From Microbulbifer sp. VAAF005 (GTDB lineage: Bacteria > Pseudomonadota > Gammaproteobacteria > Pseudomonadales > Cellvibrionaceae), in contig NZ_CP120233.1 of assembly GCF_030012985.1 (NCBI RefSeq), forward strand, positions 2,277,001-2,341,000: DNA of 64,000 bases. The letters run 5' to 3'. The notes under the pieces are model-generated. The model searched no databases. It saw only the letters and a list, made by a program, of their open reading frames with translations, and was not told the DNA's origin. The position numbers were made by a program, and so were the translations under genes. Positions 1-9,632 of this stretch are shown here, in pieces. Each line of letters opens with the position of its first letter. Within the stretch, counting starts at the first letter, position 1.

Positions 1-405
1 CGACGCAGGTAGGGACAGCAGGGTTTTCACCATGTGCTGGACCTGCAATTTATCCGCTCCACCGTTGCCGACCACTGCCTGCTTCACTTTGCGAGCTTCA
101 TATTCGGCTACTGCCAGACCACTATTTGCCCCTGCCACAATAGCTGCCCCCCGGGCCTGTCCCAATTTCAGGGCGGAGCCGGCGCTCTTGGACATAAAAA
201 CATTTTCAATTGCCATCTGAGCAGGCTGGTATTGCTGGGCGATCTGGCTCACTGCATCAAAAATCAGTTTGAGGCGCTCAGGCAGGGCACCTTCGGGAAT
301 ACGAATCACCCCACTGGCCACATAGCGAGCCTTGCCCCGCTCCACATCGATAATTCCATAGCCCGTTTTTCGCGAGCCGGGGTCAATACCCAGGATTCGG
401 GTCAA
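1..405 (-). CDS. ruvC: RuvC Holliday-junction endonuclease, 3'-truncated by window edge
   Basis: Crossover-junction endodeoxyribonuclease that, with RuvAB, cuts Holliday junctions in recombination and repair. Translating the minus strand from a TTG at 405 gives [14 protein letters not shown], the RuvC N-terminus with its first catalytic Asp, then [20 protein letters not shown] with the second acidic residue, and [12 protein letters not shown] further on. About 135 of the usual ~170 residues are present; the last catalytic acids lie outside the window. TTG was chosen because no ATG fits the conserved N-terminus and GGGGAG sits about 7 nt upstream. The order aspS-yebC-ruvC on one strand is the common gammaproteobacterial arrangement, usually continuing into ruvAB. 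Confidence 0.95.
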   Translation of the reverse strand, partial: MTRILGIDPGSRKTGYGIIDVERGKARYVASGVIRIPEGALPERLKLIFDAVSQIAQQYQPAQMAIENVFMSKSAGSALKLGQARGAAIVAGANSGLAVAEYEARKVKQAVVGNGGADKLQVQHMVKTLLSLPAS

Positions 406-555
406 AAGGCAGCTCCCCAAATATCTGTATGTTTATATAGTGGTGGGAGTGTCCCAAGGTGAACAGGAAGCGTCAAGGGAGGGGGAGTAAGAAGGGCTTG
501 AAAAGATAAAAAACCAGAGGCGGGACAGTAGCCGCCTCCAGTTACGGAACCGGCT

Positions 556-1299
556 TTAGCCCAGCTCCTCCATCACCTCTGCCGGAATATCCGCATTGGT
601 GTAAACGTTTTGCACATCATCCAAGTCTTCCAGCATCTCGATCAGAGCGAGTACTTTTTCAGCACCGTCTTTATCCAGCGGAATCGTGGTGGACGGAATC
701 ATGGCAATTTCGGCACTGTCCGGGGTAAAACCAGCTGCAACCAGGGCGTCCTTAACCGTCAGGTAGTCCTGGAATTCAGTGGTAACTTCAACACTGCCGT
801 CATCGTTGGATTCGATATCCTCAGCCCCGGCTTCGAGAGCTGCGTCCATCAACGCATCTTCATCCACTCCGGTCTCGTAGAACATCTGACCTTTGCGGGT
901 AAACAGATAGCTAACGGAACCGTCGGTACCCAGGTTGCCACCGCGCTTGGTGAAGGCGTGACGCACTTCAGCCACGGTGCGGTTGCGGTTGTCAGTCAGG
1001 CACTCCACCAGGACCGCTACACCACCAACGCCGTAGCCCTCGTAAACTACGGCTTCGTAGTTTTCACCATCCGCATTGCCGGCGCCACGGGCGATAGCTT
1101 TGTCGATGGTGTCGCGCTTCATATTGGCGCCCAAAGCCTTATCGATAGTGGCGCGCAGCGCCGGGTTATCGTCCGGGTTTGGACCCGATTTGGCGGCTAC
1201 CGTCAACTCGCGAATGATCTTGGTAAAGACCTTGCCCCGCTTGGCATCCTGAGCTGCTTTGCGGTGCTTAATATTGGCCCATTTACTATGTCCGGCCAT
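556..1299 (-). CDS. yebC: YebC/PmpR-family protein (TACO1 family)
   Basis: A 247-residue protein of the YebC/TACO1 family. It begins [20 protein letters not shown], the family signature, followed by the conserved GxNxxxNPxLRxxIxKA region (here [16 protein letters not shown]) and [12 protein letters not shown]. Length is typical and the gene is intact. Members have been described as transcriptional regulators and, more recently, as factors easing translation through difficult sequences such as proline stretches; the sequence alone cannot say which applies here. It lies 105 nt downstream of aspS on the same strand and 150 nt upstream of ruvC, so the three are probably co-transcribed. Confidence 0.95.
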   Translation of the reverse strand: MAGHSKWANIKHRKAAQDAKRGKVFTKIIRELTVAAKSGPNPDDNPALRATIDKALGANMKRDTIDKAIARGAGNADGENYEAVVYEGYGVGGVAVLVECLTDNRNRTVAEVRHAFTKRGGNLGTDGSVSYLFTRKGQMFYETGVDEDALMDAALEAGAEDIESNDDGSVEVTTEFQDYLTVKDALVAAGFTPDSAEIAMIPSTTIPLDKDGAEKVLALIEMLEDLDDVQNVYTNADIPAEVMEELG

Positions 1300-1323
1300 T
1301 TTCCGTCTCTCTTCAGTCAGTGC

Positions 1324-1387
1324 GTAGGATGAGCCAAAGAGCGAAGCGAATCGCCCATCACTACGATTGGATAGGCCCGCTTCGCTC
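1324..1387. repeat. REP-like palindromic unit between aspS and yebC
   Basis: The stretch starts GTAGGATGAGCC and carries a perfect 10-bp inverted repeat, GAGCGAAGCG (1339-1348) with CGCTTCGCTC (1378-1387), separated by 29 nt. An inner segment ends CCCATCACTAC. The pattern GTAGGATG...GCGAAGCG...CCCATCAC is the style of an intergenic palindromic repeat common in proteobacterial genomes. It could fold in the aspS-yebC transcript. Copy number elsewhere in this genome cannot be seen. Confidence 0.45.
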
Positions 1388-1404
1388 GGCCCATCGGGGA
1401 AAAA

Positions 1405-3183
1405 TCAGCTGATTTTTTCTTCTTTTTGTCGCAGGCGAATACTCAGCTCACGCAGTTGTTTCGCATCTACAGCACCCGGGGCATCTGTCATCACACAGGC
1501 GGCGCTCTGGGTTTTCGGGAAAGCGATAACATCGCGAATAGAGTCACTGCCGGTCATCAACATCACCAGGCGATCCAGGCCAAAGGCCAGGCCACCGTGG
1601 GGCGGCGCACCGTATTTAAGCGCATCCAGCAGGAAGCCGAACTTCTCGCGCTGCTCTTCAGCATCGATACCCAGGATGCGGAATACCGCTTCCTGCATCA
1701 ACTGGTCGTGGATACGAACAGAACCACCGCCCAGTTCGGTGCCGTTAAGTACCATATCGTAAGCGCGGGAAAGTGCTTCGAGCGGATTCTTTTCCAACTC
1801 TTCCGGGGTACAGGAAGGCGCAGTGAAGGGGTGGTGCAACGCAGTCAGGCTGCCGTCGTCATTTTCTTCAAACATTGGAAAGGCGACAACCCACAAAGGC
1901 GCCCACTCGCTGGTGTACAGATCCAGGTCTTCACCCAGCTTGCAGCGCAATGCACCCAGGGCTTCGGAGACAATCTTGGCCTTGTCCGAGCCGAAGAAAA
2001 GAACATCACCGTCTTCCGCTTGCAGGCGATCGAGGATAGCTGCACGGGTTTCAAGCGGCAGGAATTTAACGATTGGCGACTGCAGACCATTTTCCAGGTC
2101 AGAGCGATCGTTAACCTTGATGTACGCCAGGCCCTTGGCGCCATAAATACCGACAAACTTGCCGTAATCGTCCAGTTGCTTGCGGGTCAGTTTCTTACAA
2201 CCGCCAGGTACTTTAATCGCAGCAACACGTCCCTTCGGATCATTGGCCGGCCCGGAGAATACCTTGAAGTCCACCTCGGTCATCAGGTCCTTGATCTCCA
2301 CCATCTCCAGTGGAATACGCAGGTCCGGTTTGTCGGAACCGTAGCGCAGCATCGCCTGGTAGTGGGTCATGCGCGGGAATTCACCCAGATCAACACCCTT
2401 AAGCTCTTTAAACAGCTTGCGAACCATGTTCTCGGTGATCGACATGATTTCCTCTTCGTCGAGGAAGGAGGTCTCAATATCGATTTGGGTAAATTCAGGC
2501 TGGCGATCAGCACGCAAATCCTCATCGCGGAAACACTTGGCGATTTGGTAGTAGCGATCGAAACCGGAAACCATCAGCAACTGCTTAAACAGCTGTGGTG
2601 ATTGTGGCAGGGCGAAGAACTTGCCCTCGTGAGTGCGGCTCGGCACCAGGTAATCCCGGGCACCTTCTGGGGTGGCGCGGGTCAGGATTGGGGTCTCGAT
2701 ATCGAGGAAGCCGTGCTCATCCAGGTAATTGCGGATTGCGGTAGTCAGCTTGGAACGGAAATACAGGTTGTTCTGCATTTCGTTGCGGCGCAGATCCAGA
2801 TAGCGGTATTTCAAGCGGATATCTTCACCCACCTCGGTGTGCTCATCCAGCTGGAAAGGCACTGTCTCAGCAGTATTGAGGATCTCCAGCTCTGTGCCGT
2901 AAACCTCAACTTCACCGGTCACCATATTGGGATTCACGGCCTCCGGGGCACGGGCGCGCACACGACCTGTCACTTTAAGCACATATTCGCTGCGCACGCG
3001 ATCGGCCATCTCGAAGTGTTCGGCCGCATCGGGGTCGAACACCACCTGTACAATTCCCTCGCGGTCGCGCAGGTCGATAAAAATCACTCCGCCGTGATCG
3101 CGGCGGCGGTCGACCCAGCCACAGAGGGTTACTACGCGGTCAATGTCCGCAGAACGAAGGACGCCACAGTAATCGCTGCGCAT
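1405..3183 (-). CDS. aspS: Aspartyl-tRNA synthetase (class II)
   Basis: Charges tRNA(Asp), or tRNA(Asp/Asn) in non-discriminating forms, with aspartate. The 592-residue length is standard for the bacterial type. The start [15 protein letters not shown] leads into the OB-fold anticodon-binding domain (about residues 1-110; [20 protein letters not shown]), then the class II core with motif 2 ([18 protein letters not shown]), the bacterial GAD insert in the middle, and motif 3 near the C-terminus ([16 protein letters not shown]). A GGGAA sits about 9 nt before the ATG. First gene of the aspS-yebC-ruvC block. Confidence 0.98.
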   Translation of the reverse strand: MRSDYCGVLRSADIDRVVTLCGWVDRRRDHGGVIFIDLRDREGIVQVVFDPDAAEHFEMADRVRSEYVLKVTGRVRARAPEAVNPNMVTGEVEVYGTELEILNTAETVPFQLDEHTEVGEDIRLKYRYLDLRRNEMQNNLYFRSKLTTAIRNYLDEHGFLDIETPILTRATPEGARDYLVPSRTHEGKFFALPQSPQLFKQLLMVSGFDRYYQIAKCFRDEDLRADRQPEFTQIDIETSFLDEEEIMSITENMVRKLFKELKGVDLGEFPRMTHYQAMLRYGSDKPDLRIPLEMVEIKDLMTEVDFKVFSGPANDPKGRVAAIKVPGGCKKLTRKQLDDYGKFVGIYGAKGLAYIKVNDRSDLENGLQSPIVKFLPLETRAAILDRLQAEDGDVLFFGSDKAKIVSEALGALRCKLGEDLDLYTSEWAPLWVVAFPMFEENDDGSLTALHHPFTAPSCTPEELEKNPLEALSRAYDMVLNGTELGGGSVRIHDQLMQEAVFRILGIDAEEQREKFGFLLDALKYGAPPHGGLAFGLDRLVMLMTGSDSIRDVIAFPKTQSAACVMTDAPGAVDAKQLRELSIRLRQKEEKIS

Positions 3184-3260
3184 GGATGAAAATTCCCGTT
3201 ATCGATAGGTGAAAAGATTAGTTAGAGGGTACACCGCGCGGACAGCCCCGCACAGCTCGC

Positions 3261-3533
3261 CTAGGCCGTCTTTGCCGCCGCTGTGCCAGACTTGTCGCTT
3301 TTGGCCTTACCACTGTTGGCAGAGTCACCGCCAGCGAGGTTTTTCTTGCTACCAGTTTTAAAATCAGTCTCATACCAACCGGCGCCCTTCAGGCGAAATC
3401 CAGCCGCTGAGATTTTCTTGCGCAGCTCGGCCTTCTCGCAAGCTGGGCAGTCTTTGAGCGGGTCATCGCTCATCCGCTGCAAAGCTTCCATTTCATGGCC
3501 GCAGGCATTGCACTGGTATTCATATATCGGCAT
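3261..3533 (-). CDS. FmdB-family zinc-ribbon protein
   Basis: Small protein (90 aa) beginning MPIYEYQCNACGHEMEALQR, the FmdB regulatory/zinc-ribbon signature. Four cysteines at residues 8, 11, 29 and 32 form the predicted Zn ribbon. The C-terminal third is a low-complexity Lys/Ser/Ala tail (GGDSANSGKAKSDKSGTAAA). The family is widespread and its function in bacteria is poorly defined; the putative-regulator label is historical. It is about 80 nt upstream of aspS on the same strand and may be co-transcribed with it, a frequent neighbour pairing. Confidence 0.88.
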   Translation of the reverse strand: MPIYEYQCNACGHEMEALQRMSDDPLKDCPACEKAELRKKISAAGFRLKGAGWYETDFKTGSKKNLAGGDSANSGKAKSDKSGTAAAKTA

Positions 3534-3820
3534 TACACAGTACCTGGTGCTTAAAAAAAGGGGGAGAGAGTATACATGAGGCCTACAGAGGTAAGAAGCT
3601 GCACGGGTCTTTTCCCTGGGTAAAGCGTCCCATAAAGGCGACGTGAGGCTAAAAAATGTAAAAAAAGCACTATTTTTCTAGTATTTCTTCGTGCGGCCGA
3701 ACAAAAACTATATATACTTCCCCCATCACCCGCTGAGACACCCGTAACGGATGCAGCGCAGCGGGAGAAAAAACACACTTTTACCGGATATATACCGAAC
3801 AACAAAGAAGGAAGTAAGCC

Positions 3821-4219
3821 ATGGCTGTCTCCAAGAAAGCTGCTACTAAAAAGGCCCCGGCAAAGAAAGCTGCGGCCAAAGCTGCACCGGCCAAGAAAGT
3901 AAAAGCAATCAAGGAAAAGTACACTAAGACTCAAGTACTTAATCAGATTGCAGAAAGCACTGAGCTGTCCCGCAAGCAGGTTCAATCTGTTCTGGACGAG
4001 CTGAACGATATCATCGAAGGCCACATCAAGAAGCGCGCAGTTGGCGAATTCACCCTGCCGGGCCTGATGAAAATCACCACCGTGAAAAAGCCGGCTAAGA
4101 AAGCTCGCAAGGGTATCAACCCGTTCACCGGTGAAGAGACTACCTTCAAGGCGAAGCCTGCCAGCATCCAGGTTAAAGTTCGCCCACTGAAGAAGCTGAA
4201 GGAAATGGCAGAGAACTAA
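3821..4219 (+). CDS. HU/IHF-family DNA-binding protein with histone-H1-like N-terminal tail
   Basis: Nucleoid-associated protein of 132 aa. Residues ~1-32 are a Lys/Ala/Pro tail with repeated PAKKA/AAK units, like bacterial histone-H1-like segments. Residues ~34-130 are a divergent HU fold (YTKTQVLNQIAESTELSRKQ, then FTLPGLMKITTVKKPAKKAR and GEETTFKAKPASIQVKV). The usual HU beta-arm RNPQTG is replaced by RKGINPFTGEE, as in other marine HU variants. GGAAG lies upstream of the ATG and a strong intrinsic terminator follows, so it is a stand-alone gene. DNA binding is expected from the family; target preference cannot be deduced. Confidence 0.88.
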   Translation: MAVSKKAATKKAPAKKAAAKAAPAKKVKAIKEKYTKTQVLNQIAESTELSRKQVQSVLDELNDIIEGHIKKRAVGEFTLPGLMKITTVKKPAKKARKGINPFTGEETTFKAKPASIQVKVRPLKKLKEMAEN

Positions 4220-4242
4220 TACACTCTGTAAAGCCTCAGCTT

Positions 4243-4269
4243 AAAAACCCCGCTTATGCGGGGTTTTTT
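4243..4269 (+). terminator. Intrinsic terminator of the HU-like gene
   Basis: Perfect CCCCGC (4248-4253) / GCGGGG (4258-4263) stem, TTAT loop, followed by six T residues, 24 nt after the HU-like stop codon. A run of A on the 5' side extends the stem. Confidence 0.92.
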
Positions 4270-4433
4270 ATTCACTCCCATTCCAAGCCAGTGCCCAGGC
4301 ACCTGCTAAATAGATACCCCGGTATAGCAAAAGGCAATCCGCATTGAGGCAATACTGCCCCCAGGCAATATTTATTGCCCAGCGAATAGCGTAAAATAGC
4401 CAGCTTACCCGTAATAGAATCCATATAATTCCT

Positions 4434-6161
4434 ATGCGCGCATCTCGTTATCTCATCGCAACCCAAAAAGAAACTCCCAACGACGCAGTGGTGATCAGCC
4501 ATCAGCTGATGCTGCGTGCCGGCATGATCCGCCGTCTGTCTTCAGGTCTCTACACCTGGCTGCCCACTGGGTTGCGGGTGTTGCGCAAAGTCGAACGCAT
4601 TGTTCGCGAAGAGATGGACCGCGCTGGCTCCCTGGAAGTACTGATGCCGGTCGTGCAGCCGGCAGAGCTTTGGGAAGAGTCCGGCCGCTGGCAGCAGTAC
4701 GGCCCCGAACTCCTGCGCATCAAGGATCGCCACAACAATGACTTCTGCCTGGGCCCGACCCACGAGGAAGTCATCACCGACCTGATCCGCGGTGAAATCA
4801 ATAGCTATAAGCAGTTGCCCGCCAATTTCTACCAGGTGCAGACTAAATTCCGCGATGAAATCCGTCCGCGCTTTGGCGTAATGCGCGCGCGCGAATTCAC
4901 CATGAAGGATGCTTACTCCTTCCACGTGAACGAGGATTCCCTGCAGGAAACCTACGATATTATGCACGGCGCCTACTGCCAGATTTTTGAGCGCATTGGC
5001 CTGGACTACCGTCCGGTACTGGCAGACACCGGTTCAATCGGTGGCTCCAGCTCTCACGAATTCCACGTGCTGGCGCAGAGCGGCGAAGACGATATCGCCT
5101 TCTCCACAGAATCCCGCTACGCCGCCAATGTCGAATTGGCAGAAGCGGTTGCCCCAGCTGGCGAGCGCCCTGCTCCGTCACAGGAAATGCAGGAAGTTCA
5201 TACGCCGAACCAAAAAACCATCGCCGATGTCAGCGAGTTTTTGAAAAGTAATCCCGCCCACTCAGTAAAAACCCTGATTGTTCTGGGCGAGTGTGAAGAG
5301 GGTGAAACCGCTCCATTAATTGCCCTGGTACTGCGCGGCGATCACGAGCTGAACGAATTAAAAGCAGAGAAGCTGGCTGGAATCGCCAGCCCCATTCAGT
5401 TCGCCTCGGAAGAGCGTATCGCCAAAGAACTCAGCTGCAACATTGGCTCCCTGGGCCCGGTGGGCATAAAGATCGAGACTGTTGTGGATCGCTCTGCGGC
5501 GCACCTGGCAGACTTTATCTGCGGCGCCAATCGCGATGACTACCACTTAACCGGTGTGAACTGGGGTCGCGATGTGGAGTTGGGCCGCGTCGAAGACCTG
5601 CGCAATGTAGTGGCAGGCGACGCCAGCCCCGATGGGCAGGGCACCCTGGAAATCAAACGGGGTATCGAGGTCGGCCACATTTTCCAGTTAGGCGACAAGT
5701 ACAGCCGCGCTATGAATGCCACGGTACTGGATGAAAACGGTAAAGAGCAGGTTATGTCCATGGGCTGCTATGGCATCGGCGTTTCCCGAATCGTCGCTGC
5801 GGCGATCGAGCAGAACCACGACGACTCAGGGATTATCTGGCCCACTGCGATTGCACCTTTCCAGCTGGCGATTGTGCCAATCAATATGCACAAGAGCGAT
5901 GTGGTAAGGGAGAAGTGCGAGCACCTGTATGAGTCCCTGCGCAGCAAGGGTATTGATGTATTGCTGATGGACGAAGCCAAAGCGCGACTGGGCGCTATGC
6001 TCGCCGATGTGGAGCTGATCGGCATTCCCCACCGCATTGTTATCGGCGATCGCGGCCTGGAAAAAGGTGTGGTGGAATATAAAGGTCGCGGAGATGCAGA
6101 AAGTCAGGAGTTTGCCGTATCCCAGCTCGAAGAAGTGTTATTGGAAAAATTTAATCAATAA
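4434..6161 (+). CDS. proS: Prolyl-tRNA synthetase (bacterial, with INS editing domain)
   Basis: Charges tRNA(Pro). The 575-residue protein starts [18 protein letters not shown] and has class II motif 1 in the region [18 protein letters not shown], motif 2 in [19 protein letters not shown], the [12 protein letters not shown] segment, a YbaK-like trans-editing insertion at about residues 225-390, and motif 3 near [17 protein letters not shown]. The C-terminal anticodon-binding domain ([20 protein letters not shown]) is complete. The upstream region 4271-4433 carries only its promoter. A hairpin lies just after the stop. Confidence 0.98.
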   Translation: MRASRYLIATQKETPNDAVVISHQLMLRAGMIRRLSSGLYTWLPTGLRVLRKVERIVREEMDRAGSLEVLMPVVQPAELWEESGRWQQYGPELLRIKDRHNNDFCLGPTHEEVITDLIRGEINSYKQLPANFYQVQTKFRDEIRPRFGVMRAREFTMKDAYSFHVNEDSLQETYDIMHGAYCQIFERIGLDYRPVLADTGSIGGSSSHEFHVLAQSGEDDIAFSTESRYAANVELAEAVAPAGERPAPSQEMQEVHTPNQKTIADVSEFLKSNPAHSVKTLIVLGECEEGETAPLIALVLRGDHELNELKAEKLAGIASPIQFASEERIAKELSCNIGSLGPVGIKIETVVDRSAAHLADFICGANRDDYHLTGVNWGRDVELGRVEDLRNVVAGDASPDGQGTLEIKRGIEVGHIFQLGDKYSRAMNATVLDENGKEQVMSMGCYGIGVSRIVAAAIEQNHDDSGIIWPTAIAPFQLAIVPINMHKSDVVREKCEHLYESLRSKGIDVLLMDEAKARLGAMLADVELIGIPHRIVIGDRGLEKGVVEYKGRGDAESQEFAVSQLEEVLLEKFNQ

Positions 6162-6172
6162 TTGTCGAGCCG

Positions 6173-6198
6173 CCCGGTCTGCCCCCAGGCAGGCCGGG
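6173..6198 (+). terminator. Terminator-like hairpin after proS
   Basis: An 11-bp GC-rich stem pairs 6173-6183 with 6188-6198 (one G-T pair) around a CCCA loop, starting 12 nt after the proS stop. It has no strong T tract, so it may be a transcript 3'-end stabiliser rather than a full intrinsic terminator. Confidence 0.55.
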
Positions 6199-6282
6199 AC
6201 CTCTTACGGCAAAAGTGCTTTTTATCGGCGGCGTCACAAAATCACGCTGCCCATTTTGCCGGGCTTTTCGTAGAATCACCCC

Positions 6283-6849
6283 ATGATAAAAAAAGCCACC
6301 GCCCTCTTGTTGCTCTGCCTTACCTGCTGTGCCGCCCAAGCTCAAAGCAGTAGAGCCGAGATCGACCCGGAGTTGCGCCTCGCCCTGCAGGACGCAGTTA
6401 CCCAGGCCGACAGCTTTGTGGACCGCTTCGATGCGGAAGTGTGGCTAATGTCTAAATCCCAGCCTCTGTCCCGCTATATCAAAGATCCCAAGCGGCGGAT
6501 GCACGTACTGAAAGCCGTCCACCGGGAGGCAACTCGGGCCGGGCTGCGCCCGGAAATCGTATTGGCGGTTATCCAGATTGAGAGTGCTTTTGACCCCTAT
6601 GCGATATCCCGAGTTGGCGCTCTGGGCATGATGCAGGTAATGCCGTTCTGGAAAAATGAAATCGGTCGGCCCGACGATAACCTGATCGATATGGACACCA
6701 ATCTAAGGTACGGATGTACCATTCTTAAACACTACATCAAAAAAGCCAAAGGCAACCTAGCCAACGCCCTCGCCTATTATAATGGTAGCTACGGCCGCCA
6801 TACCTATAGCAGCAAGGTCCTGGATGCCTGGGCCGAGCGCTGGAGATAA
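6283..6849 (+). CDS. Exported lytic transglycosylase (SLT domain)
   Basis: Peptidoglycan lytic transglycosylase acting in the periplasm. The 188-aa product has a signal peptide (residues 1-~21, cleavage near CAAQAQ) and a family-1 SLT domain at ~85-180: IQIESAFDPYAISRVGALGM with catalytic Glu at about residue 100, MMQVMPFW, then DTNLRYGCTILKHY and ALAYYNGSYG. It is a single-domain enzyme, smaller than Slt70 or MltC. Cysteines in the signal peptide do not form a convincing lipobox. Only 3 nt separate it from the AraC-family gene. Confidence 0.92.
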   Translation: MIKKATALLLLCLTCCAAQAQSSRAEIDPELRLALQDAVTQADSFVDRFDAEVWLMSKSQPLSRYIKDPKRRMHVLKAVHREATRAGLRPEIVLAVIQIESAFDPYAISRVGALGMMQVMPFWKNEIGRPDDNLIDMDTNLRYGCTILKHYIKKAKGNLANALAYYNGSYGRHTYSSKVLDAWAERWR

Positions 6850-6852
6850 ACG

Positions 6853-7920
6853 ATGACCGCCGGCTACTTATTTTTCTCCGGCGGTGCATGCGCTCTTCTT
6901 TTATTGGCAGCAACCAAGGTTGCTATACATCATTACAGGCTTGTTGCCGGGCGCTGCTTACTGGCCCTGTTGATAGCCGTGATCTGCTATTTACTCTGGC
7001 CCATCCTGCCACAGTTGAGTGGACCTACTGCGCTCTTGCTTAACCTGCCAATTACTCTGATTCCCGCAATTTTTTGGCTGTTTACTCACCTTTTATGCCG
7101 TGAGGAAGAGCCTTTTCCCCGGTGGGGCTGGATTCCGATTGGTATTACCCTGGTCATCGGCATAGTGGCCTACCACGCACCGTTGCCATTGACGTCAGAT
7201 CAGCAATCCCCACTATTTACCCTTTCGCAGCTACTCAAACTCGGCTTAATCAGCCTCGGCCTACTGACACTACAACGGCAGTTTCACCTGGACTTGGTCG
7301 CAGAGCGCCGACGCCTGCGCACAACCCTACTTATCGCCGTCGGCGCCTATATGCTGGTGGTAATTGGCGCAGAATCTATCTTTGCTTACCGCCCGCTTCC
7401 CAACGGTGTACCGACACTGCACGCACTATTTGCCAGCCTGTTGTCACTGGTTGCCTGCCTATGGTTGCTGGCCCTTTCCCCCAGCGCTCTGGGAGAATCC
7501 CTGCCGCGCCCGAAGAGCAGCGAGCCAGAGGAGGAAGAACAGCCTTTAGCTCCGCCACCTGAACTGGATGAACAACAGCAAACCCAGCTGCAAAAATTAC
7601 AGGAACATATGCACAACGGTGGTTATCGCCACACCGGACTCACCATCAGGGAGCTCGCGGAGCAGTTGGATATTCGCGAACATGTGCTGCGTGTGCTGAT
7701 TAATCGCCACCTAGGTTATCGCAATTTTAACGAATACCTAAATCAGTTTCGTATTGATGAAGCCAGTAACCGGTTGGCAGATCCGGAACAGGCCCATTTG
7801 CCAGTACTCACCATTGCTCTGGACATCGGCTATCGCTCCTTGAGCCCATTTAACGCTGCTTTCAAGCGCCGTCACAGCCAAACCCCCACTGAGTACCGCC
7901 GGGAAAAGCTGCCCGCCTGA
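6853..7920 (+). CDS. Membrane-anchored AraC-family transcriptional regulator
   Basis: A 355-residue protein. Residues 1-~215 hold about seven hydrophobic helices, followed by an acidic/proline linker (~218-240) and a C-terminal AraC/XylS double HTH (~250-352: LTIRELAEQLDIREHVLRVL and LTIALDIGYRSLSPFNAAFK, ending QTPTEYRRE). This architecture is common in marine gammaproteobacteria for sensing envelope or small-molecule signals. Ligand and targets are unknown. It sits 3 nt after the lytic transglycosylase gene, so a cell-envelope link is possible but unproven. Confidence 0.88.
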   Translation: MTAGYLFFSGGACALLLLAATKVAIHHYRLVAGRCLLALLIAVICYLLWPILPQLSGPTALLLNLPITLIPAIFWLFTHLLCREEEPFPRWGWIPIGITLVIGIVAYHAPLPLTSDQQSPLFTLSQLLKLGLISLGLLTLQRQFHLDLVAERRRLRTTLLIAVGAYMLVVIGAESIFAYRPLPNGVPTLHALFASLLSLVACLWLLALSPSALGESLPRPKSSEPEEEEQPLAPPPELDEQQQTQLQKLQEHMHNGGYRHTGLTIRELAEQLDIREHVLRVLINRHLGYRNFNEYLNQFRIDEASNRLADPEQAHLPVLTIALDIGYRSLSPFNAAFKRRHSQTPTEYRREKLPA

Positions 7921-8098
7921 ATCTCCTCTCCTGAAAGAATCCGTCAGCATTTTTTCATATTCCGTAAGCCCGCAAAGTAAAAGGCTCCCAGACTGGGAGC
8001 GCGGTGAAAGCGATTTTCCCGCTGCGTGCCCGGCTCACCGAGACCCGATTTAACACCGGTGAGTCTCCCTTCAATAGAAGAATAATGATGGTGAGAAT

Positions 8099-8929
8099 AT
8101 GGATTTTTTAGTCGACATATCCCAGGACGGAGCCAAACATTTCCAGTTGAGTTTATTTCGCTATGTGCTGGCCGCTTCAGTAATGAGTATTTTGGCCGGC
8201 TGGCTATTTCGCACCTGGATGAACCGGCGCCGTATCCAAAAGCGTCGTGCCGAGTGGAAAGATATTCGGCGGGAGGTGAGTTATTCACTATTAACGGTGT
8301 GTATCTTTACCCTGGTAGGGGTTATTACCACCATGATGCACGATCTGGGACTGACAAAATTTTACTGGCAGTGGAGCGATTATCCACTCTGGTGGAGTAT
8401 TGCCAGCCTGCCAGTAGTGATTTTGATCCACGACGCTTATTTTTACTGGACCCACCGAGGTATGCACCATCCCAAGGTATTTAAACACTTCCACCGCCTA
8501 CATCATCAGTCCAGAACACCCACGCCCTGGACGGCATACAGTTTTTCCGTAGGTGAAGCGGTCCTGATGGGCGCTTTCTCTCCCCTAATTGCCCTGATAC
8601 TGCCGCTTAATCCAACTATTTGGTTCACCTTTTTATTTATCAGCATCTTCCGCAACGCCATGCTGCACACTGGCCGCGAGTTCCACCCCCGCAGCTGGGT
8701 CGACGGCCCTATGGACAGGCTCACCACCACGACTCACCACGACTTGCACCACCAGCGCTTCCAGGGCAACTACGGCTTTTACTTCACTTGGTGGGATCGC
8801 TGGATGGGCACAGAATTTAAGGACTACAAGCAGGTCTTCCGGCAAGCGGTGGATGGGCAATTACACGAGGGAGAAAAAGAGGTGGAAATAGACAACAGCG
8901 CAGCGGAAGGCGTAAAAGCTCACGCTTAA
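8099..8929 (+). CDS. Fatty acid hydroxylase / sterol desaturase superfamily membrane protein
   Basis: Predicted di-iron integral membrane oxygenase (276 aa). The eight-histidine signature is visible: HDAYFYWTHRGMHH, then HFHRLHH, HTGREFHP, and HHDLHHQ near residues ~120-225. Hydrophobic helices at ~20-40, 60-85, 95-115 and 165-185 fit the family topology. Members hydroxylate or desaturate sterols, fatty acids or carotenoids; the substrate is not deducible. A hydrophilic acidic tail follows the last motif. It stands alone between an AraC regulator and a convergent small membrane gene. Confidence 0.9.
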   Translation: MDFLVDISQDGAKHFQLSLFRYVLAASVMSILAGWLFRTWMNRRRIQKRRAEWKDIRREVSYSLLTVCIFTLVGVITTMMHDLGLTKFYWQWSDYPLWWSIASLPVVILIHDAYFYWTHRGMHHPKVFKHFHRLHHQSRTPTPWTAYSFSVGEAVLMGAFSPLIALILPLNPTIWFTFLFISIFRNAMLHTGREFHPRSWVDGPMDRLTTTTHHDLHHQRFQGNYGFYFTWWDRWMGTEFKDYKQVFRQAVDGQLHEGEKEVEIDNSAAEGVKAHA

Positions 8930-8953
8930 CCCACTCAAATTACTTAAATGGGT

Positions 8954-8970
8954 GCCGGGGTTCCCCCGGC
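8954..8970 (+). terminator. Probable terminator hairpin after the sterol-desaturase-like gene
   Basis: Perfect 7-bp stem GCCGGGG (8954-8960) / CCCCGGC (8964-8970) with a TTC loop, followed by a pyrimidine stretch TCCTTTCT. It lies between convergent genes and could serve either strand weakly. Confidence 0.5.
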
Positions 8971-8997
8971 TCCTTTCTACTAGCCGTAACAACCGTG

Positions 8998-9402
8998 TTA
9001 ATGGCCATGCTGTAAAGGCAACCAGCGGGATTCTCGGTAACAGTAAAGTCCCCAGATCACAAAGACGACTTCGATAGCAAAAAGCACTAAATTGCGCTGG
9101 TCAAAACCACTGATAAATAACATTCCGTAGAGGCGCCCAAGAGCGAAGCCGATATAGGCGATAGACATCGCAGCGTAAGCAACCCTGCGGTGCGGGCGCA
9201 TAGCCAAAGCCACCAGTAGAATCACCGCGATGGCCAACATAAACCCGCCATAAGTGGCCATAAACTCGGGCATGGCTTCGGGGGTATCAAATGAAAAATC
9301 CACTTCATTCGCAAGGCTCTGCGGTTTAAACAGGGCCCAGAGGCCAATAGAAGCAAAAACCAATAGATTGAGTGTCAAATAGACTCTTCCCAAATATTTC
9401 AA
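8998..9402 (-). CDS. Small four-helix membrane protein, DUF4345-like
   Basis: A 134-residue protein with four hydrophobic segments (~5-24, 48-66, 74-95, 102-122) and a short hydrophilic C-terminus ending LPLQHGH. The Pro-Glu-Ala-rich loop before helix 2 (DTPEAMPEFMATYGGFMLA) and the arrangement of helices fit the DUF4345 family. No function is known for that family. It is a single gene, convergent with the sterol-desaturase-like gene. Confidence 0.7.
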   Translation of the reverse strand: MKYLGRVYLTLNLLVFASIGLWALFKPQSLANEVDFSFDTPEAMPEFMATYGGFMLAIAVILLVALAMRPHRRVAYAAMSIAYIGFALGRLYGMLFISGFDQRNLVLFAIEVVFVIWGLYCYRESRWLPLQHGH

Positions 9403-9632
9403 TCGATTCTCCCCTCTAATTTCTGTTACTCACCCCTATACAAGGGGAACACCGCTTTGGAGTACTGTCACAGTATATATGAGCCACACCCCGCCATACG
9501 CCGGAACAATTCACCAATTTGGTACAAAGCGATGGATTTATCAATATTTTCTTACTGGCAAACTGAGAATGTCTTTCCATAATTAGAATCCACAGCGCAA
9601 CTCCGACCCACTCCAAAATAAGGGCCGCGCTT

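Noticed and set aside
1426..2601. A 391-codon open frame antisense to aspS
   Set aside because: Composition is the mirror of a strongly biased real gene on the other strand; no ribosome site and no recognisable domain.
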